DNA from: Phyllobacterium lublinensis
Lineage (GTDB): Bacteria > Pseudomonadota > Alphaproteobacteria > Rhizobiales > Rhizobiaceae
Assembly: GCF_020164435.1 (NCBI RefSeq)
Contig: NZ_JAIUDQ010000010.1
Coordinates: 62,001-126,000 of the forward strand
DNA length: 64,000 nt
Direction of reading: 5' to 3'
This document shows positions 7,887 to 15,417 of this stretch, in pieces; within the stretch, counting starts at the first letter, position 1, and each line of letters opens with the position of its first letter. Below the pieces are notes generated by a model. That model was not told the origin of the DNA, did no database searches, and saw nothing but the letters and a program-made list of their open reading frames with translations. The translations under genes were made by a program, and so were the position numbers.

Positions 7887-9437
7887 CTATCCGGGGTTCA
7901 AACTTGAACTGTCCCATCCGCCAAACGCCCGGCGGACAAAACGTGCCTTTTGCGGCCCCTCCATTCTACCCCCCGGAAAGTTACCCGCAACTCCGGTGTG
8001 GCCAGTAACCAGCTCACCCGTACGGAAGGAAACGACTATCGAATGCTGATCGAAGTTGCAGACATATTGTCCCCCCTGCGCCTCCGCCACGCATTTGGTC
8101 TTGATGACCTTTTTCAGTCTCACTTCCAGTTCACCGAGTTCGCAGCGAGTCATATCGAACACGGTTAACTTGTCTCCAGGATTGCATCGCCCCGCTGCGA
8201 ACGTCGCATTCAAGGCTTCGATGACGCTCTGCATATGCAAAGCCATGTCGTTGGCAGTCGGTTCGCTACCATCCTCTGCGCCAGTGGTACTCATGACGAC
8301 AACCTCGGCCAGTGCCGCCTGTCTCCGGCCTTCTGCCGCGATGGCGATGAGGGCGGCAGACTTGCTCCTGTCCCCGAGCACGTTCCTGATTACGTTCTCG
8401 GTTGCTGCTCGTGGGTCAGGTTGTCGTCGCGCTTCCGCGAACGCTTCCCGGAATTCAGCCGCGATGGCCGGGTTCGATTCAAGTTCCGCAATCTTCTGCC
8501 ACATAGGAGCCAGCAGGTTTTCCGGGTCCAGGCTTCCAAACGCATGTTCGAGAAAAGCCCTATATGCCTCGACAGGAGCAAGAGCCGCCCGCGCCAGCGC
8601 CAGGCCATCAAGGTTATTCGGCAAACTTGCAGCCGAAGCCCCGACCTTCGTCAAAACGGGCCTGAAGACTTCGTCCAGCCGCTTCTTGCACGCCTCGTAA
8701 ACCCTGAGTTTGACTTCGTTCGGCCAATCCGACTTGTTGGCCCGATCGTATGCCCGAATTGCTTGTCCCATACCCGTGGGGAACCTTGTCGTACCGGATG
8801 CCAGTTCAGCAATAATTGCATCGGCCTTGACGTTCGCCTGTCCTTCCCTGATCTCCGCCAGCAGCAAATCCCTGATTTGCCGATCGACGCGGATCGCATC
8901 CGCGGCGCGCTCAAGGCGGTTCCACGAGATCTGCCCGCTCTCACGTGTCTGCATGTACTTACGGAGCCTGTCACGGACCTCTTTGATCTGTCCATCCGTG
9001 TCGGAAGGCATTGCCAAGGGCGGTGGGAGTGCTTCGGCCGGCGGGAGCAAAAAGGCCCTGAAGCCCCCTGGATCACATTCAGGAAGCTTTCCATCAATGA
9101 CACGTTTGCTGCCGCTCTGGCCGACCTGCCCATGCAGGCTCACCGCCCGGAAGCCCGTGGGGTGCATGATCCATGACCCCGGGGTTATCTGGAACGAACC
9201 CGTCGGCGTGACAGTGCCTGTAACATTGTAGCTTGCCCGGCCCTTCAACCCGGCACTGTATTCAAAAACGCCCTTCAGTTGTCCGTTGTTGGACTCGTTG
9301 ATGGATAGCGTCAACTTGAGGTCGAGGGTTCTATTGCAATAAAACGTGCCTCGCCATTGGCCCAGAAGGTCCTCGCTGGCCAGGACCGGACTGTTCGAGC
9401 ATATCAATAGAAGTGAAGCGCTGAGCCATCGGTTCAT
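7887..9437 (-). CDS. Secreted protein with N-terminal beta-rich domain, unknown function
   Basis: The product has 516 residues. The N-terminus MNRWLSASLLLICSNSPVLA is a clear Sec signal peptide with an Ala-containing cleavage site. Residues about 22-125 (GQWRGTFYCNRTLDLKLTL to KLPECDPGGFRAFLL) form a beta-rich module with two conserved Cys. Similar modules occur at the front of other exported rhizobial proteins of unknown role. The middle (about 155-400) is helical and charged with no motif I know. The end (about 420-516) has three further Cys and a beta-rich stretch, so disulfides in the periplasm are likely. No catalytic signature is visible. It lies inside the integrated element with no informative partner. 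Confidence 0.7.
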   Translation of the reverse strand: MNRWLSASLLLICSNSPVLASEDLLGQWRGTFYCNRTLDLKLTLSINESNNGQLKGVFEYSAGLKGRASYNVTGTVTPTGSFQITPGSWIMHPTGFRAVSLHGQVGQSGSKRVIDGKLPECDPGGFRAFLLPPAEALPPPLAMPSDTDGQIKEVRDRLRKYMQTRESGQISWNRLERAADAIRVDRQIRDLLLAEIREGQANVKADAIIAELASGTTRFPTGMGQAIRAYDRANKSDWPNEVKLRVYEACKKRLDEVFRPVLTKVGASAASLPNNLDGLALARAALAPVEAYRAFLEHAFGSLDPENLLAPMWQKIAELESNPAIAAEFREAFAEARRQPDPRAATENVIRNVLGDRSKSAALIAIAAEGRRQAALAEVVVMSTTGAEDGSEPTANDMALHMQSVIEALNATFAAGRCNPGDKLTVFDMTRCELGELEVRLKKVIKTKCVAEAQGGQYVCNFDQHSIVVSFRTGELVTGHTGVAGNFPGGRMEGPQKARFVRRAFGGWDSSSLNPG

Positions 9438-9511
9438 AGGATCCCCCGATCCCCGTTCACGATGCGCAAGATTACAACCAAGCGAATGCTGCGAACAGGT
9501 AGCCTTATTAG

Positions 9512-9781
9512 CTACCGGGTCATCGATTTGCCTGCGTGCACAAACGCAAAACTCCCGTCAATGATCATATTTTCTGCTTTCTGCAGCACTTCCAGATGCT
9601 CGGCGTACTCCTCGCGAAAGTACGCGGCCATGTTATCAAAGGAGTGGAATCCTTCCAGTCCGTACGAAAGATAGGTTTCGTAACCGCCCACTCGTTCGAG
9701 CCAGCGGGTGAAACGAGCAGGATCGATATTCTCAGCCGTCATGAGTTCCCGCAGGAAGTTATCGTGGTTGCCAAGTATGTG
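9512..9781 (-). pseudogene. Fragment of a calcineurin-like metallophosphoesterase
   Basis: On the minus strand HILGNHDNFLRELM carries the GNHD motif of metallophosphoesterases (PP2A-like protein phosphatases). It is followed by a ~70-residue helical stretch and then DGSFAFVHAG, the strand with the metal-binding His of the same fold. After FVHAG the frame hits KSMTR and a stop, so the C-terminal third is missing. The N-terminal GDxHG and GDYVDRG motifs are also absent: upstream of HILGN the frame continues into unrelated cysteine-rich sequence. It is therefore cut at both ends and is not expected to be active. Confidence 0.55.
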
Positions 9782-10105
9782 ACCACAAGTACGAGGACAT
9801 TGACTAGGGCAAGGTCTGCATTCGCCATGGAAAGCGACAAGATCACGCTTATGGCGCATGCCGTCCACGACCCAGGCCATTGTCTTATAGTCTCGCGGGA
9901 GAGTCTCTTCAAACTCGAACACAAATCCGTTCTCGATCAGGCAGCGTATGACTACGGCCGCGTCAGGTCTGCCTCGGGATCGTCGAGTCACTACGTCTCC
10001 GCTATGACACGGGCGCTTACTTCACTCAAACCGAAAGGGGATCGATCGATTGCCCAAAAATATGATCGGGCATAGACTTCCGGGAAACTGGGGAAGGGGA
10101 AGCCG
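9782..10105. other. Gap with repeat copy B and no clear gene
   Basis: A minus-strand frame runs from 9991 into the phosphoesterase fragment (FEFEETLPRDYKTMAWVVDG, then a cysteine-rich stretch). I recognise nothing in it, and the join with the phosphoesterase part at about 9781 looks like a junction between two unrelated pieces. The second copy of the 32-base repeat lies at 9799-9830. The promoter and ribosome binding site of the DUF4242-cyclase gene must be in the last 100 bases; GGGAAGGGG lies about 10 bases before its ATG. Confidence 0.4.
9799..9830. repeat. 32-base repeat, copy B
   Basis: Second copy of the repeat at 4900-4931, with two differences in 32 bases. Here the minus strand reads MANADLALVN and continues differently from copy A. 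It lies beside the junction where the phosphoesterase fragment begins, which suggests that the same lost sequence was broken up at both sites. Confidence 0.6.
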
Positions 10106-10933
10106 ATGGCCATATTCATGGATCGTCATGATCTCAAAGGATTTAGCGCCGCGGACGTTGCCGAGGCACATCGGAAGGATCTCGAAGTCCAGGATGAGTA
10201 TGGTGTGAAATTCCTGACCTACTGGTTCGACCATCAGCGGGGCACCGCGTTTTGCCTGATAGATGCACCAGACAAAGATACCGCTCAATGCGTCCATCGG
10301 GTGGCGCACGGCCATGTAGCCGGCGAGGTTGTCGAGGTAGCTCTATCCGCCGTGGAGGCTTTTCTTGGCCGGATCCATGATCCCGAACCTCTTGCCGGAA
10401 AACAAGAAAATGAAGACTGCGCCCACCGCGCAATCATGTTCACGGATATAGTGGGCTCGACGGAAATGACCGCCCGCCTTGGCGACCGCATGGGCACTGA
10501 ACTGGTCAGAGCACACGATTCCGTAGTCCGAAGATGCCTTAAAGAATACAGCGGAAGTGAGGTGAAACACACTGGCGACGGCATAATGGCGTCCTTTGTG
10601 TCCACTACGCAGGCCGTTGATTGCGCCATCGCCATCCATCGGGAGTTCCACCGGTACAATCTTGGCAATGCCGAACCTATACACATTCGGATCGGCATTG
10701 ATTGCGGAGAACCCGTCGAGGACAGTAACGATCTTTTTGGCACGACAGTTCAGCTTGCTGCCCGCTTATGCTCGGCGGCCTCGACTGATCAGATTCTCGT
10801 ATCGGAAAATGCATTCCGGAATCAGCACAGCAGCGCTGCCTTTACGGAAACCGCACCACTGCAACTGAAGGGGTTCTCTATGCCAGTCCCTGCGTTCGAA
10901 TGCGCGTGGGAACCTTTGGCAAAATCGGGCTAA
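10106..10933 (+). CDS. DUF4242 - class III adenylate/guanylate cyclase fusion
   Basis: The product has 275 residues and two parts. Residues 1-80 (MAIFMDRHDL, VQDEYGVKFLTYWFD, RGTAFCLIDAPD, HRVAHG) match DUF4242, a small ferredoxin-like fold described as nickel-binding in one characterised member. Residues about 105-270 are a class III cyclase domain: AIMFTDIVGSTEMTARLGD holds the first metal Asp, VKHTGDGIMASF the second, and the segment from GIDCGEP to TVQLAARLCS the rest of the site. The fusion implies that a small ligand or metal ion tunes cyclic nucleotide synthesis; that is inference. It is the second cyclase in 6 kb. Its stop overlaps the first codons of a SnoaL-like remnant in another frame. 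Confidence 0.88.
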   Translation: MAIFMDRHDLKGFSAADVAEAHRKDLEVQDEYGVKFLTYWFDHQRGTAFCLIDAPDKDTAQCVHRVAHGHVAGEVVEVALSAVEAFLGRIHDPEPLAGKQENEDCAHRAIMFTDIVGSTEMTARLGDRMGTELVRAHDSVVRRCLKEYSGSEVKHTGDGIMASFVSTTQAVDCAIAIHREFHRYNLGNAEPIHIRIGIDCGEPVEDSNDLFGTTVQLAARLCSAASTDQILVSENAFRNQHSSAAFTETAPLQLKGFSMPVPAFECAWEPLAKSG

Positions 10934-11117
10934 CCATGCCGCTATCGTCTTCGTAGACGCTGCCGGAACCGCGAAAGACGTCAAGCCTTACAAGAATACT
11001 TACGCGTGGTTTCTCGATCTCCAGCACGGAAAGATCGTGAAGGCCACGAACAGCATCGCTTTTAATGAACTTTGGAAGCTCACAGCTACTGAACGACGAT
11101 TCTCTGAGTTAGCCTAG
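10932..11117 (+). pseudogene. Fragment of a SnoaL/NTF2-like protein
   Basis: A plus-strand frame without a start codon reads AAGTAKDVKPYKNTYAWFLD and then LQHGKIVKATNSIAFNELW. It matches the C-terminal half of SnoaL-like (ketosteroid-isomerase fold) proteins, where 'GTAxDGxPYxNxYAWxFxxxDGKIVxAxEYxD' precedes the last strand. The N-terminal half is missing and the last strand appears shortened (KATNSIAFNEL lacks the usual 'EYxD' segment). The frame starts where the cyclase gene ends, so a deletion may have joined the two. Confidence 0.6.
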
Positions 11118-11494
11118 TTACAAATGCACCTCCAAGCATGATCGCATAATGCCTCATGTCTTGTTTGAGTGTCTTTGGTTGGGTTCCACTCAGACAGCTT
11201 GTCCGTTGTTGGGGGCCATTGCGGACATTTGCAAGGAATGCGTTCGACGATGGCTTCGTGCCTTGTCTTAAGCCACGTATGGCGCGGCAACCCGGGGCGC
11301 AGATCATAGGGTTCGTCAGCGGCCCGTTGACACCGGTCTGCTATCGACAGTCTTTCGCCCACAACCGCCAGTCCGCTTCCGGCCCCAAATCGGTCATTCC
11401 TCCCCCGGCAGGAGCCTCCGAGATAAAGGAATTCTGTTAACAGCAGAGTCTTAGGTTCGGATCCCGTGGCCCTTCTTGTGCAAAGGCCGATGGG
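11118..11494. other. Gap with no recognisable gene
   Basis: About 375 bases between the SnoaL-like scrap and the recombinase gene. Frames on both strands are open for 90-130 codons, but they are arginine-, cysteine- or proline-rich, overlap each other and match nothing I know. The recombinase promoter, and possibly a short excisionase-type gene, would be expected here, but I cannot point to either. Confidence 0.35.
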
Positions 11495-12598
11495 TTGGGG
11501 ATGGATCGTCCACAAGCCATTTCTTTCCAGTTAGTAATCGCGCCGGTCCTGAAGGACCCTTTGCTAGGTTTATTAAGTTCCATCCTTAAGCGAAAGCTAT
11601 CTCATTACTATGAGAACGACGTGAAGCATAAGCCGTCGCAGGCCCCAGCATTCCGTGCGATCTCCATCATTCGCGAATTCTTGGTTGAGCGGATGTCAGT
11701 CAAGGCGTCCGTTTCTTCCTTTGGGCCCATCCGCCAGCGCGAGTTCATGGAATGGAGCCGCGATAAGCACGGGCACGGCGCGTCGTACATCGCGCGCAAT
11801 CTGTCCGTCGTGTCGTCAGCATTTCACTATGCCAAGAAGCTGGTGGCGATCGAAGACGCGTTCGGCACTCGCCATGAAATCCAGTTGCTGACCAGCGCTC
11901 CGGATGTCGTGACGCAGGGGAAGGCTGTTGCCAAGCTTGTCAGTCTGCCGGTTCCAGAGCCGCGCCACTACCTGCCAACGATGGAAGAATTCGGAGGGTT
12001 CATCGATTCGATCGACAAGCGGCAGGAGAACCTGTTCCGCTTCGTGATGCTATCCCTCAACACCTGGGCTCGACCAGACACGATCATCGATTTTCGGGAT
12101 ACGCCGCAACAGGTGAACCGCCGCTTCAAAGTGATCGATCTAAATCCGATCGGCCGCGAACAGACGGACAAACACCGTCCGAACATACCGGCCAGGGACA
12201 ACCTTCTGAATTGGCTTGATGAGTGGAACCGCGAAATCCCCTTGCTCTGGAACAAGGTCGCCGCCCTGATGATGAAACAGACGTTCAAGCGTCAAGCGCA
12301 GTCGATCGGCTTGGAAGAGTTCACCCAGGGCACGATTCGGCATTTCATGGCGACGTATGCCCGTCGCCAGCATCCCCGGCCGGATCAGGAACAGCTCGAC
12401 GTGTGGCTGGGTCACGACAAGAAGCGGACCGCGAATCCCTATGAAAGTTTTGATCCGGAATACCTGTTGGAAGCGAAACTCGCGACGGAAAGCATCATCG
12501 CGCAGCTGCAAAAACATACGAAACGCCCACTATTTGCGCGCAAGGTGCGCGCAAATGGGCACCTAACACTGATTGTGGGCAAAGAGGACGTAGCATAA
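11495..12598 (+). CDS. Tyrosine recombinase / integrase of the tRNA-Val element
   Basis: The product has 367 residues. The C-terminal half has the catalytic residues of phage-type integrases: Arg in LNTWARPDTIIDF, Arg-His in GTIRHFMATYARR, His in WLGHDKKRT, and a Tyr nine residues after that His (ANPYESFD) as nucleophile. The first His of the usual HxxR box is replaced (GTIR). The N-terminal half (about 40-130, FLVERMSVKASVSSFGPIRQ to LSVVSSAFHYAKKL) fits the helical core-binding domain. The stop lies 23 bases from the 3' end of tRNA-Val, the classic arrangement in which the tRNA end is the attachment site. It probably integrated the DNA to its left. The start is uncertain, because no strong ribosome binding site precedes the ATG. 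Confidence 0.85.
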   Translation: MGMDRPQAISFQLVIAPVLKDPLLGLLSSILKRKLSHYYENDVKHKPSQAPAFRAISIIREFLVERMSVKASVSSFGPIRQREFMEWSRDKHGHGASYIARNLSVVSSAFHYAKKLVAIEDAFGTRHEIQLLTSAPDVVTQGKAVAKLVSLPVPEPRHYLPTMEEFGGFIDSIDKRQENLFRFVMLSLNTWARPDTIIDFRDTPQQVNRRFKVIDLNPIGREQTDKHRPNIPARDNLLNWLDEWNREIPLLWNKVAALMMKQTFKRQAQSIGLEEFTQGTIRHFMATYARRQHPRPDQEQLDVWLGHDKKRTANPYESFDPEYLLEAKLATESIIAQLQKHTKRPLFARKVRANGHLTLIVGKEDVA

Positions 12599-12621
12599 GT
12601 GGTTGATTTTAAAGGGTCAGA

Positions 12622-12696
<75 letters not shown>

Positions 12697-12798
12697 ATCC
12701 GACCGGGCGCATACACCATATTGAATTGTGTCCGTCAATAGCGTTCGAAAGAAGTTATCAGGCTTTCTTTGCCTGAGCGAAAGAATGCCGCAGCCGTT

Positions 12799-13161
12799 CT
12801 AGGCCGCGACCAGCATTTTTTCGATTTCATTGACGAGATCGCGCAGGTGGAAGGGCTTCGAAAGCACCTTCGCATCCTTTGGCGCCTTCGAATCGGAATT
12901 CAGCGCCACAGCGGCAAAGCCGGTGATGAACATGATCTTGAGGTCGGGATCGATTTCCGACGCGCGGCGTGCCAGCTCGATGCCATCCATTTCCGGCATC
13001 ACGATATCGGTCAGGAGCAGGGAGAACGGTTCTTCTCGCAAACGGTCGTAGGCGCTGGCACCATTGTCGAAATGGGTGACATGATACCCCGCCTTTTCGA
13101 GCGCTTTGACCAAAAAGCGCCGCATGTCATTGTCGTCTTCTGCAAGAAGGATTCTCTTCAT
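12799..13161 (-). CDS. cpdR: CpdR, single-domain response regulator
   Basis: The product is a stand-alone receiver domain of 120 residues starting at MKRILLAEDDNDMRRF, the conserved CpdR start; an in-frame ATG eight codons upstream is not favoured. The acidic pair is in LLAEDDND, the phosphorylated Asp in LLTDIVMPEMDG, and the conserved Lys in KVLSKPFHLRDL. In Caulobacter and Sinorhizobium, unphosphorylated CpdR directs the ClpXP protease to its substrates, including CtrA, and so drives the cell cycle; the CckA-ChpT relay phosphorylates it. Its place beside an N-formylglutamate amidohydrolase and hisN is usual for rhizobia. It lies just beyond the tRNA-Val gene, so this is where core chromosome begins. 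Confidence 0.93.
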   Translation of the reverse strand: MKRILLAEDDNDMRRFLVKALEKAGYHVTHFDNGASAYDRLREEPFSLLLTDIVMPEMDGIELARRASEIDPDLKIMFITGFAAVALNSDSKAPKDAKVLSKPFHLRDLVNEIEKMLVAA

Positions 13162-13458
13162 CAGTCCGTCCGAATTGTCTAGCACCGGATCATCCCCAAA
13201 CCGGCGTCCTGTCAGTATTTACAAAACGCTTTTTTGGTAAAGATCACGTGAATGATTTGCCAGAAAATAAGGGCGAACGGTCCAAATGTCGAGGTAGCCT
13301 CCGCAAGATAGCCCCGCTATTTCGAAGTAGCGCGCAGGCCTGACCATAGATCAGAAAGTTAGCAGCTTATGCCTCTTGATGAATTCCATCTCGAGACAAG
13401 TTGCACTAGAGTGAAGACTTCCTGTCCGCCAGTACCGCTGCAAACCCTGAAGAGAAGA

Positions 13459-14349
13459 ATGACCGTCGAGCGCGATTTCCCAAACAGCCTGCCTTATGAA
13501 TTGCGGCAACCGGCCGATCAACGCATCCCATTCGTTTTCAATTCGCCTCATAGCGGTCAGTCATACCCGGTCGCCTTTCTCCGGCAATCGCAGCTCGATC
13601 CGCAAACGATCCGGCGTTCCGAGGATTGCTTTGTCGACCAATTATTTGCCGCGGCCGTCATGCTCGGCGCTCCCTTGATGGTTGCGCATTTTCCCCGCGC
13701 CTATCTGGACGTTAATCGCGAGCCCTATGAACTCGATGCCAGGATGTTCTTTGAGCCGCTTCCACCCTATGCGAACGGTCATTCGGCGCGTGTAGCGGGT
13801 GGGCTTGGAACGATCCCGCGTCTCGTCGGCGAGGGGCAGGAGATCTACGCGCAGAAACTGCATCTCGATGAAGCTTTGGGCCGGATCAACAATATCTACA
13901 AGCCATACCATGCGGTTCTTGGCGATGTGCTTGCCACAACGCGGGACCGCTTCGGCTATGCCGTGCTGATCGATTGCCATTCCATGCCGACAGGCATTCG
14001 CTTCCCGGAAAGCGGCATGCGTCCGGACTTCATCATCGGTGATCGTTTCGGCACGAGCTGCACCCCCGAACTCGCCTCTGCCGCGATACATCTCCTCAGG
14101 GAGATGGGGTATGTCGTAGCGCACAACAAACCCTATGCCGGCGGGTATATCACCGAACATTATGGACGGCCTTTGAAGGCTTTTCACGCCTTGCAGATCG
14201 AGGTCAATCGCGGGCTATACTTGAATGAGCACAATTACGAACGGAAGCCCGGATTCGAACAGCTCCAGCGCGACATAGGACTGTTCCTGGCAGATCTGGT
14301 CTCGCTGCCCGATTTCCATTTCCTCGGGACACCGCTTGCTGCTGAATAG
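13459..14349 (+). CDS. N-formylglutamate amidohydrolase family protein
   Basis: The product has 296 residues from MTVERDFPNSLPYELRQ; the start is placed after AAGAGAAG, and an in-frame ATG at 13369 gives an unconvincing extension. The family hydrolyses N-formyl-L-glutamate to formate and glutamate, the last step of one histidine degradation route, though many rhizobial members act on unknown formyl- or acyl-amino acids. Family features are VFNSPHSGQSYP near the N-terminus, ADLxxDxxxD-like RAYLDVNREPYELD, LIDCHSMP and a final ALQIEVNRGLYL. No other histidine-utilisation gene is nearby. It lies between cpdR and the MmgR-like RNA, which is the conserved rhizobial order. Confidence 0.85.
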   Translation: MTVERDFPNSLPYELRQPADQRIPFVFNSPHSGQSYPVAFLRQSQLDPQTIRRSEDCFVDQLFAAAVMLGAPLMVAHFPRAYLDVNREPYELDARMFFEPLPPYANGHSARVAGGLGTIPRLVGEGQEIYAQKLHLDEALGRINNIYKPYHAVLGDVLATTRDRFGYAVLIDCHSMPTGIRFPESGMRPDFIIGDRFGTSCTPELASAAIHLLREMGYVVAHNKPYAGGYITEHYGRPLKAFHALQIEVNRGLYLNEHNYERKPGFEQLQRDIGLFLADLVSLPDFHFLGTPLAAE

Positions 14350-14370
14350 GGACGAGCAAGCACTATGGTG

Positions 14371-14450
14371 CAAAAAAAGACCGCGCATAAGCGCGGTCCA
14401 AGTCTAGGGAGGAAACGCCCAAGGAGGGCATAGACAGGTCACCCTGTCTG
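14371..14450 (-). ncRNA. mmgR: MmgR / alpha-r8 family small RNA ('suhB' RNA)
   Basis: Read on the minus strand, the ~80-base RNA carries TTTCCTCCCT, the ten-base block conserved in the rhizobial alpha-r8/MmgR family. It is preceded by a GCCCTCCTTGGGC hairpin and followed by a perfect terminator: GACCGCGC and GCGCGGTC with loop TTAT, then seven T. A promoter at 14457-14484 sets the 5' end near 14450. In Sinorhizobium meliloti MmgR limits polyhydroxybutyrate granule build-up under nitrogen control. The family was first described as the 'suhB' RNA because it sits next to an inositol-monophosphatase-type gene, exactly as here with hisN, and next to an N-formylglutamate amidohydrolase gene. Confidence 0.8.
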
Positions 14451-14456
14451 TTGATT

Positions 14457-14484
14457 ACTCTATGTTGCGCCGCACAAATGTCAA
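14457..14484 (-). promoter_or_regulatory. Promoter of the MmgR-like RNA
   Basis: On the minus strand TTGACA (14484-14479) is followed after 16 bases by TAGAGT (14462-14457), a good alphaproteobacterial housekeeping promoter. It would start transcription near 14450, just where the conserved RNA begins. Confidence 0.6.
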
Positions 14485-14591
14485 GTATTTTGTATGATTT
14501 TTTGTGCACTTGGCCTTGATGCCTAAAAAAAATGCAAAGAATTCGCCATTGAGGCAGAAGTTTGAGAATGTTTTAATCGCAAGGAGCCATT

Positions 14592-15365
14592 TTGTTCGTA
14601 GAACTTTCCTTCCTGAAGCGGATTGCGGGCGTTGCGGCGGAGCAAACCCTTCCCCGATTCCGCAACATTTCGCTCGTCGACAACAAATACCAGACCGGTT
14701 TTGATCCGGTCACCGAGGCTGATCGGGAAGCTGAAAGGGCGATTCGCACGTTGATCAATGCGTCCTTTCCCGAGCACGGCATTCTTGGCGAGGAGTTTGG
14801 TGGAGAGAATCTCGATCAGTCCCATGTCTGGGTGATCGATCCCATAGATGGCACGCGCGCGTTCATTTCGGGAATTCCGGTCTGGGGTACGTTGGCCGGC
14901 CTGACCATCGATGGCGATGCAGTGGCCGGTGTGATGGCGCAGCCATTCACCGGGGAACTGTTCATGTGCGATGGAGACGACTCCTGGTACGAAGGACCGG
15001 GCGGAACGCGCCGCCTCCAGACGCGAAAGACGATCACGCTTCCCGAGGCGACGCTTTTCACGACAACGCCGATGCTGTTCAAGGACGAGGTGCGGGCCGC
15101 CTATGACCGGGTTGAAGAAAAGATCCGGCTGGCGCGCTATGGCACCGACTGTTACGCCTATGCGATGCTTGCCGCAGGATTTGTCGATCTGGTGATCGAA
15201 TCGGGCTTGCATCCCTACGACATCGTCGCGCTTATCCCGATTATCGAGAAAGCTGGCGGTGTGATCACGACCTGGGATGGTGGCCCGGCAGAACAAGCCG
15301 GCAAGATACTTGCTGCTGCAACGCCGGAGCTGCATGCCCAGGCAATGGACCTGCTCAATCGCTAG
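14592..15365 (+). CDS. hisN: Histidinol-phosphatase of the inositol monophosphatase family (HisN)
   Basis: The product has 257 residues and starts at TTG, 6 bases after AAGGAG. It has the metal and phosphate motifs of the family: DPVTEADREAE, GEEFG, then WVIDPIDGTRAFISGIPVWG, and late GLHPYDIVALIPIIEKAGG. The DGTRAFISGxPVWG form and the C-terminal PYDIVALIPI match the HisN type, which removes phosphate from L-histidinol phosphate in histidine synthesis, rather than SuhB. Length is typical. The strand is opposite to the small RNA whose promoter lies about 110 bases upstream, so the two are divergent. A role on inositol phosphate cannot be wholly excluded. Confidence 0.85.
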   Translation: MFVELSFLKRIAGVAAEQTLPRFRNISLVDNKYQTGFDPVTEADREAERAIRTLINASFPEHGILGEEFGGENLDQSHVWVIDPIDGTRAFISGIPVWGTLAGLTIDGDAVAGVMAQPFTGELFMCDGDDSWYEGPGGTRRLQTRKTITLPEATLFTTTPMLFKDEVRAAYDRVEEKIRLARYGTDCYAYAMLAAGFVDLVIESGLHPYDIVALIPIIEKAGGVITTWDGGPAEQAGKILAAATPELHAQAMDLLNR

Positions 15366-15417
15366 GAGACCGGTATCGAAGCGCTGCCAACCACTGCCCC
15401 TTGCGCAGGTCGTGATA

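Noticed and set aside
1..12621. Prophage
   Set aside because: No capsid, portal, terminase, tail or lysis genes are present on the visible part; only the recombinase would fit.
14379..14398. GACCGCGC-ATAA-GCGCGGTC taken as a terminator for the N-formylglutamate amidohydrolase gene
   Set aside because: The T-run is on the minus strand, so it ends the MmgR-like RNA. On the plus strand it has no T-run.
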